NCBI GenBank assembly: GCA_002030045.1
Contig: LQBI01000024.1
Span: forward strand, 1-64,000
Direction: 5' to 3'
Length of the DNA: 64,000 nt
Origin: Candidatus Aegiribacteria sp. MLS_C
Lineage (GTDB): Bacteria > Fermentibacterota > Fermentibacteria > Fermentibacterales > JCC-6
The notes beneath the pieces were generated by a model. It saw nothing but the letters and a program-made list of their open reading frames with translations. It was not told where the DNA came from and did not search any database. A program made the position numbers and the translations under genes. Shown here in pieces: positions 61,105 to 64,000 of the stretch (position 1 is the stretch's first letter; each line of letters opens with the position of its first letter).

Positions 61105-61742
61105 GTTCCGAAGCGTCAGACGTCCGCCATATCCTGAAACAGATCAGGCACGACATACAGCATAAGGCCGCGCAGATAGCCGGCAGCTTCTCCCCGGTGC
61201 CGGCCCTCATAACCTGGAGCAGGTTCCTGGCAGCCGGGCTTCTTGTATTCATTGTCTACGGTTCGGCGGATCCGAAGGCCGTTTTCTGGATCATCCTTGC
61301 CGGAGCGTTCTCCGACTACCTCGACGGATGGCTGGCACGCAGGATCAGGGGCAACACCTACCCCGGAAAGGTGATGGACTTCACGGCGGACAAGCTCTTT
61401 CTCTCAGTTGCCCTCATAACGGTAGCTTTCAGGCTTGGAGGTCTGGATACACTGGTGGCCAGCCTGCTGACGGCGTACCACCTTCTGCTCCTCTTCACCC
61501 TCTCCGTCATCTCCTGGAGCGTCCATGTTCCTGTTGTCACCATCACGACCGGTGAGAGGCTGGCGGTCCTCTTCAGCTTCCTGCTCCTCATAACGGCAAC
61601 CGGGAGGATAGCATTCCCTCACAAGCAGATATTCGACTCCCTCTACACCCCGCTCATGATGATCGCGCTTCTCTCGGCGCTGACAGGACTCCTCAGCTAC
61701 CTCAGACTGCTGAGGAGGATACTGGCTAGAATACTGGAGTGA
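61101..61742 (+). CDS. CDP-alcohol phosphatidyltransferase
   Basis: A 213-residue inner-membrane enzyme that joins a phosphatidyl group to an alcohol. The full signature is present: DYLDGWLAR, then eight residues to a Gly, then DFTAD (D-x2-DG-x2-AR-x8-G-x3-D-x3-D). Five or six helices are visible. Phosphatidylglycerophosphate synthase (PgsA) is the best guess; phosphatidylserine or phosphatidylinositol synthases share the motif. GTG at 61101 overlaps the previous stop. Confidence 0.9.
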   Translation: MSSEASDVRHILKQIRHDIQHKAAQIAGSFSPVPALITWSRFLAAGLLVFIVYGSADPKAVFWIILAGAFSDYLDGWLARRIRGNTYPGKVMDFTADKLFLSVALITVAFRLGGLDTLVASLLTAYHLLLLFTLSVISWSVHVPVVTITTGERLAVLFSFLLLITATGRIAFPHKQIFDSLYTPLMMIALLSALTGLLSYLRLLRRILARILE

Positions 61743-61744
61743 CG

Positions 61745-62422
61745 ATGCACTTTTTCATGATGATAGCCGTGATCGTACTCTCGGAAGGTTCGAGGCTTGA
61801 ATCGGAAGGGGATTTCACGGCGGCCGGAAGGGCGTACTACGGGGAGGGGGACATAGCCGGCGAGGTCAGGATACTCTGCAGGTACGTCGAGGAATCCCTC
61901 TATTCGGGGAACACGCTCCACGCCTTCGATCTCGTATCCCAGCTGGAAAACATGCCGCTGGAGCGCGGATGCATCGATTTCTGGTACGCAAGGATCGCCT
62001 GGAGCTGCGGGCTCTCGGAGTACGCCATCGAATCATTGTCCTCTCTGAATGCCGGTCCATGGCTGAAAGCCAGGGCCTCAGGCCTGTCGGCCCAGTTCCG
62101 CGGGGATGCGGAGGAAGCAGTCCTTCTGCTTTCCGGTTCCATGGACCTGGCATCCTCGAGGCGGCAGAAGTTCTACTCGGCCCTGGACCTCAGTTTCGCT
62201 CTTGTGTCCGCCGGGCGGTTCGAGGAAGCCTCTGAGATCGCGGCCCTGCTTGCGGACGGTTTTCCGGGAGAGGGTCTTCCCCTGGTGGCCCTTGCCCTCA
62301 GCATGCATGCACAGGGGGACTACGGCAGGGCGATGTCGGTTCTGCAGAACCTCTACTCGTCTGCCGGCTACTCCTTCATCACCAGGCACTACGCAAGATC
62401 CATGATGGAAGACATGGAATGA
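61745..62422 (+). CDS. Secreted TPR-like protein, unknown
   Basis: A 225-residue protein. Residues 1-13 (MHFFMMIAVIVLS) are a short signal peptide. The rest is helical and resembles tetratricopeptide repeats (SRLESEGDFTAAGRAYYGEG; SAGRFEEASEIAALLADG; HAQGDYGRAMSVLQNL). ATG at 61745 has GGAG 5 bases upstream; GTG at 61739 overlaps the preceding stop. TPR units suggest protein binding in the envelope. Nothing specific can be said of its partner. Confidence 0.72.
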   Translation: MHFFMMIAVIVLSEGSRLESEGDFTAAGRAYYGEGDIAGEVRILCRYVEESLYSGNTLHAFDLVSQLENMPLERGCIDFWYARIAWSCGLSEYAIESLSSLNAGPWLKARASGLSAQFRGDAEEAVLLLSGSMDLASSRRQKFYSALDLSFALVSAGRFEEASEIAALLADGFPGEGLPLVALALSMHAQGDYGRAMSVLQNLYSSAGYSFITRHYARSMMEDME

Positions 62423-63360
62423 CCGGATGGATCGGAAGGCTCCTGAGAATGGCGGGTCTCCGCCGTTCCGGCCGTGGAGGCCCCGCCGGTGGAAGGCTCA
62501 TGCGTCTTCCCGGTGATATGAGGGAACCCGGTGGGATCGTTGTCTACTCAGGGCCCATGGTGTCCGACGTATGGCCGGCGCTCTACACGGCAAACTCACT
62601 TCAGAAGGCCTTCAGGGAAAGGGAACTGATCGTCATAGCCCCGAAGCGGGACGACAAACTGTACAACATGATGGGCCGCAGGCCTAAGGTCCACTGCTAC
62701 TCCGAAAGACCTGAGCTGCCAGGCGATCTGGACAGGGAGAAGCTCGCCAAAGGCTTCCTGTTCTTCTATCCGTACTCGAAGGTGATCGAATCAGACCGCA
62801 AGCTCCTGGAGAGGATACCATGCGGTATACGCATAGCACCTCTCGACGATCCTTCCCCGCTGATAAACCTGACCGTCAGGACAGAAAGCCCGCATTTCCC
62901 GGAAAAACTTCAACAGATGTTCCATGTACTGGGAATCGACTACGACGAAGAATGGAGACCATCTGTCCGGAAGCACGCGGAACAGGCCGCCAAGCAGCGC
63001 CTTGCCCCCGTTACTGGAAGGATGATGCCCTATATCGTGGTGACGGATTCCGCACAGGCGATCCTCGAGAGGAGCAGGGCCGAGATTCCGCTGCGCACGG
63101 TCTCGTTCTCGGGGAAGAAGAGCGAGCTGGCTGACCTGGACAGGGAGATAAGGACGGCGGTGGTGGCAGGAGCCAGTGCCGTGGCAACAGACAGCGACGA
63201 TCTCTGGGGAGATGCCTGCGCCTTCGATGTGCCCGTGGCGGGCCTCGACAACAGCGGCGACTTCATCAAATGGCATGGCATGGAGTCCGCGCAGAGCCGG
63301 GAGGGTTTCGTTCAGGCATGGGTGGAAATCCTGAAGAGGGGAGTGCTGGTATCCGGCTGA
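62419..63360 (+). CDS. GT9-like protein of uncertain activity
   Basis: A 313-residue cytoplasmic protein. The overall layout (GGIVVYSGPMVSDVWPALYT near residue 38, later PYIVVTDSAQAIL and AVATDSDDLWGDACAFDVPV near 260-280) recalls GT9 transferases, in which the N-terminal GDxxxxxP loop and the C-terminal D-S-G-PxH motif are found. Here the loop is SDVWPA and the C-terminal motif is TDSDDLWGDAC, so key residues are changed. It may be a divergent or non-catalytic relative. It overlaps the preceding gene by 4 bases and the following WaaF-like gene by 4. Confidence 0.55.
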   Translation: MTGWIGRLLRMAGLRRSGRGGPAGGRLMRLPGDMREPGGIVVYSGPMVSDVWPALYTANSLQKAFRERELIVIAPKRDDKLYNMMGRRPKVHCYSERPELPGDLDREKLAKGFLFFYPYSKVIESDRKLLERIPCGIRIAPLDDPSPLINLTVRTESPHFPEKLQQMFHVLGIDYDEEWRPSVRKHAEQAAKQRLAPVTGRMMPYIVVTDSAQAILERSRAEIPLRTVSFSGKKSELADLDREIRTAVVAGASAVATDSDDLWGDACAFDVPVAGLDNSGDFIKWHGMESAQSREGFVQAWVEILKRGVLVSG

Positions 63361-64000
63361 CCGTAAGGACCCCGAACTGGCTCGGAGATGCAGTCATGGC
63401 GCTGCCGGCGCTTTCCGCCGCCGCAGGGGCGGACCTGAGGATATGGTCGCATCCCAGGGTAGCCGGGCTGTTTCCAGTGTTCTTCCCCGGCATCCCTGTC
63501 GTGACGGGACGGAGGGTGGACCCATCGAACGGGGGAAGGCTCCTCCTCATGACCGGGTCCTTCCGTTCTGCCCTGCAGGGCCTGCTTTCGGGCTTCAGGG
63601 ACAGGATCGGGTATTCGACTGATATGAGGGGCCTTTTCCTTACAAGGGCTCCTGACCCCCCTTCGGGAAGGGACCACCACCACTCGGAGGACTACCTGAA
63701 GCTGGTCTCGGAGGCCGGTCTGAACTGTGAACCTCATGTTCCCCCGCCGTCGGTGGAGCCGTCCGGTCGTCCGCACGTTGCTTTCTTCCCGGGGGCCAGG
63801 TTCGGTCCCGCGAAGAGATGGCCGGGATTCGGTCCTCTTGCGGGGGAACTGGCCTCGAGGACAGGTCTTCCCGTGGTACTCTACGGCTCCCACGAGGAGG
63901 AGGATGAAATGCGGCGGATGTCAGGCGGGAGCGGCGACCCGGAGGTCATGGCGGGGCTTCCGCTTGCCGAGCTTGTATCGAGGCTCCTGTCCGCCGTCCT
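63357..64000 (+). CDS. waaF: WaaF-like heptosyltransferase, 3' end outside window
   Basis: The first 214 residues of an LPS heptosyltransferase. The N-terminus LTVRTPNWLGDAVMALPAL is the WaaF/GT9 signature, which in Escherichia coli reads RxPNWLGDxVM. HVAFFPGARFGPAKRWPG near residue 140 opens the donor half, also typical. No ATG, GTG or TTG lies in frame before the motif; CTG at 63357, overlapping the previous stop as CTGA, is the probable start. The donor half is cut by the window end. Confidence 0.85.
   Translation, partial: MTVRTPNWLGDAVMALPALSAAAGADLRIWSHPRVAGLFPVFFPGIPVVTGRRVDPSNGGRLLLMTGSFRSALQGLLSGFRDRIGYSTDMRGLFLTRAPDPPSGRDHHHSEDYLKLVSEAGLNCEPHVPPPSVEPSGRPHVAFFPGARFGPAKRWPGFGPLAGELASRTGLPVVLYGSHEEEDEMRRMSGGSGDPEVMAGLPLAELVSRLLSAV

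Noticed and set aside
1-64000. CRISPR arrays, insertion sequences, prophage or integron
   Set aside because: No spaced repeats, transposase or phage genes were seen; the only recombinase is XerC in its usual neighbourhood.

Overview
The window is bacterial DNA of roughly 60% G+C, densely packed. Genes commonly overlap by 1-4 bases, GTG and TTG starts are frequent, and arginine is mostly AGG. Shine-Dalgarno sites (GGAGG-like) precede many genes, and several intergenic regions carry sigma70-type promoters with 17-bp spacing. Two secreted proteins carry C-terminal sorting domains of the Por/type IX kind. Together with many lipoproteins, LPS-type GT9 transferases, a DUF2723 protein, two MglA GTPases and a PurF-like protein known from Bacteroidota-type genomes, this points to a Gram-negative lineage in or near the FCB superphylum. 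A candidate phylum such as Fermentibacterota is possible, but that is inference, not shown. No transposon, prophage, CRISPR array or rRNA was seen.

Layout. 1-7.0 kb: a PAS-PAS-GAF-GGDEF protein, lipoproteins, a flavodoxin-ferredoxin protein and a secreted protein with a sorting domain. 7.0-12.7 kb: an RRM RNA-binding protein with a long structured leader and a 30-codon upstream ORF, a PurF-like protein lacking the catalytic cysteine, an EamA half-transporter, a D-2-hydroxyacid dehydrogenase, YjbQ and a lipoprotein. 12.7-14.7 kb: an ECF sigma, zinc-finger anti-sigma and DegP-like operon in which the DegP-like protein has lost its serine. 14.8-21.3 kb: an MsbA-like exporter, a GT9 transferase, MutS and a secreted protein. 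21.4-32.0 kb: a surface-glycan cluster of GT2, GT4 and GT-C type proteins. 32.1-35.1 kb: an NtrB/NtrC-like pair. 35.2-38.5 kb: gatE-gatD, the archaeal-type Glu-tRNA(Gln) amidotransferase. 38.7-42.3 kb: hpf-hprK-ptsH-ptsI. 42.3-48.6 kb: a sugar nucleotidyltransferase, two GT4 enzymes, a Gx-type membrane protein, DUF4321, tatA, mglA and a novel zinc-finger membrane protein. 48.7-57.3 kb: topA-xerC-DUF2723-hslV-hslU-mglA. 57.4-64.0 kb: an STT3-like GT-C protein, dapF, tRNA-Gly(CCC), a CDP-alcohol phosphatidyltransferase, two small secreted proteins, a GT9-like protein and a WaaF-like heptosyltransferase cut by the window end.

How the parts fit. Much of the window builds or monitors the cell envelope: lipid export, core and surface glycan synthesis, glycosylation by GT-C enzymes, Tat export, secreted sorting-domain proteins and an envelope-stress-type sigma operon. 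The PTS-like HprK-HPr-EI set has no EII permease here and probably acts in regulation. The most unusual points are GatDE in a bacterial setting, an uncharacterised zinc-finger/transmembrane protein next to MglA, an STT3-like protein with a rewritten WWDxG motif, and the serine-less protease in the sigma operon.
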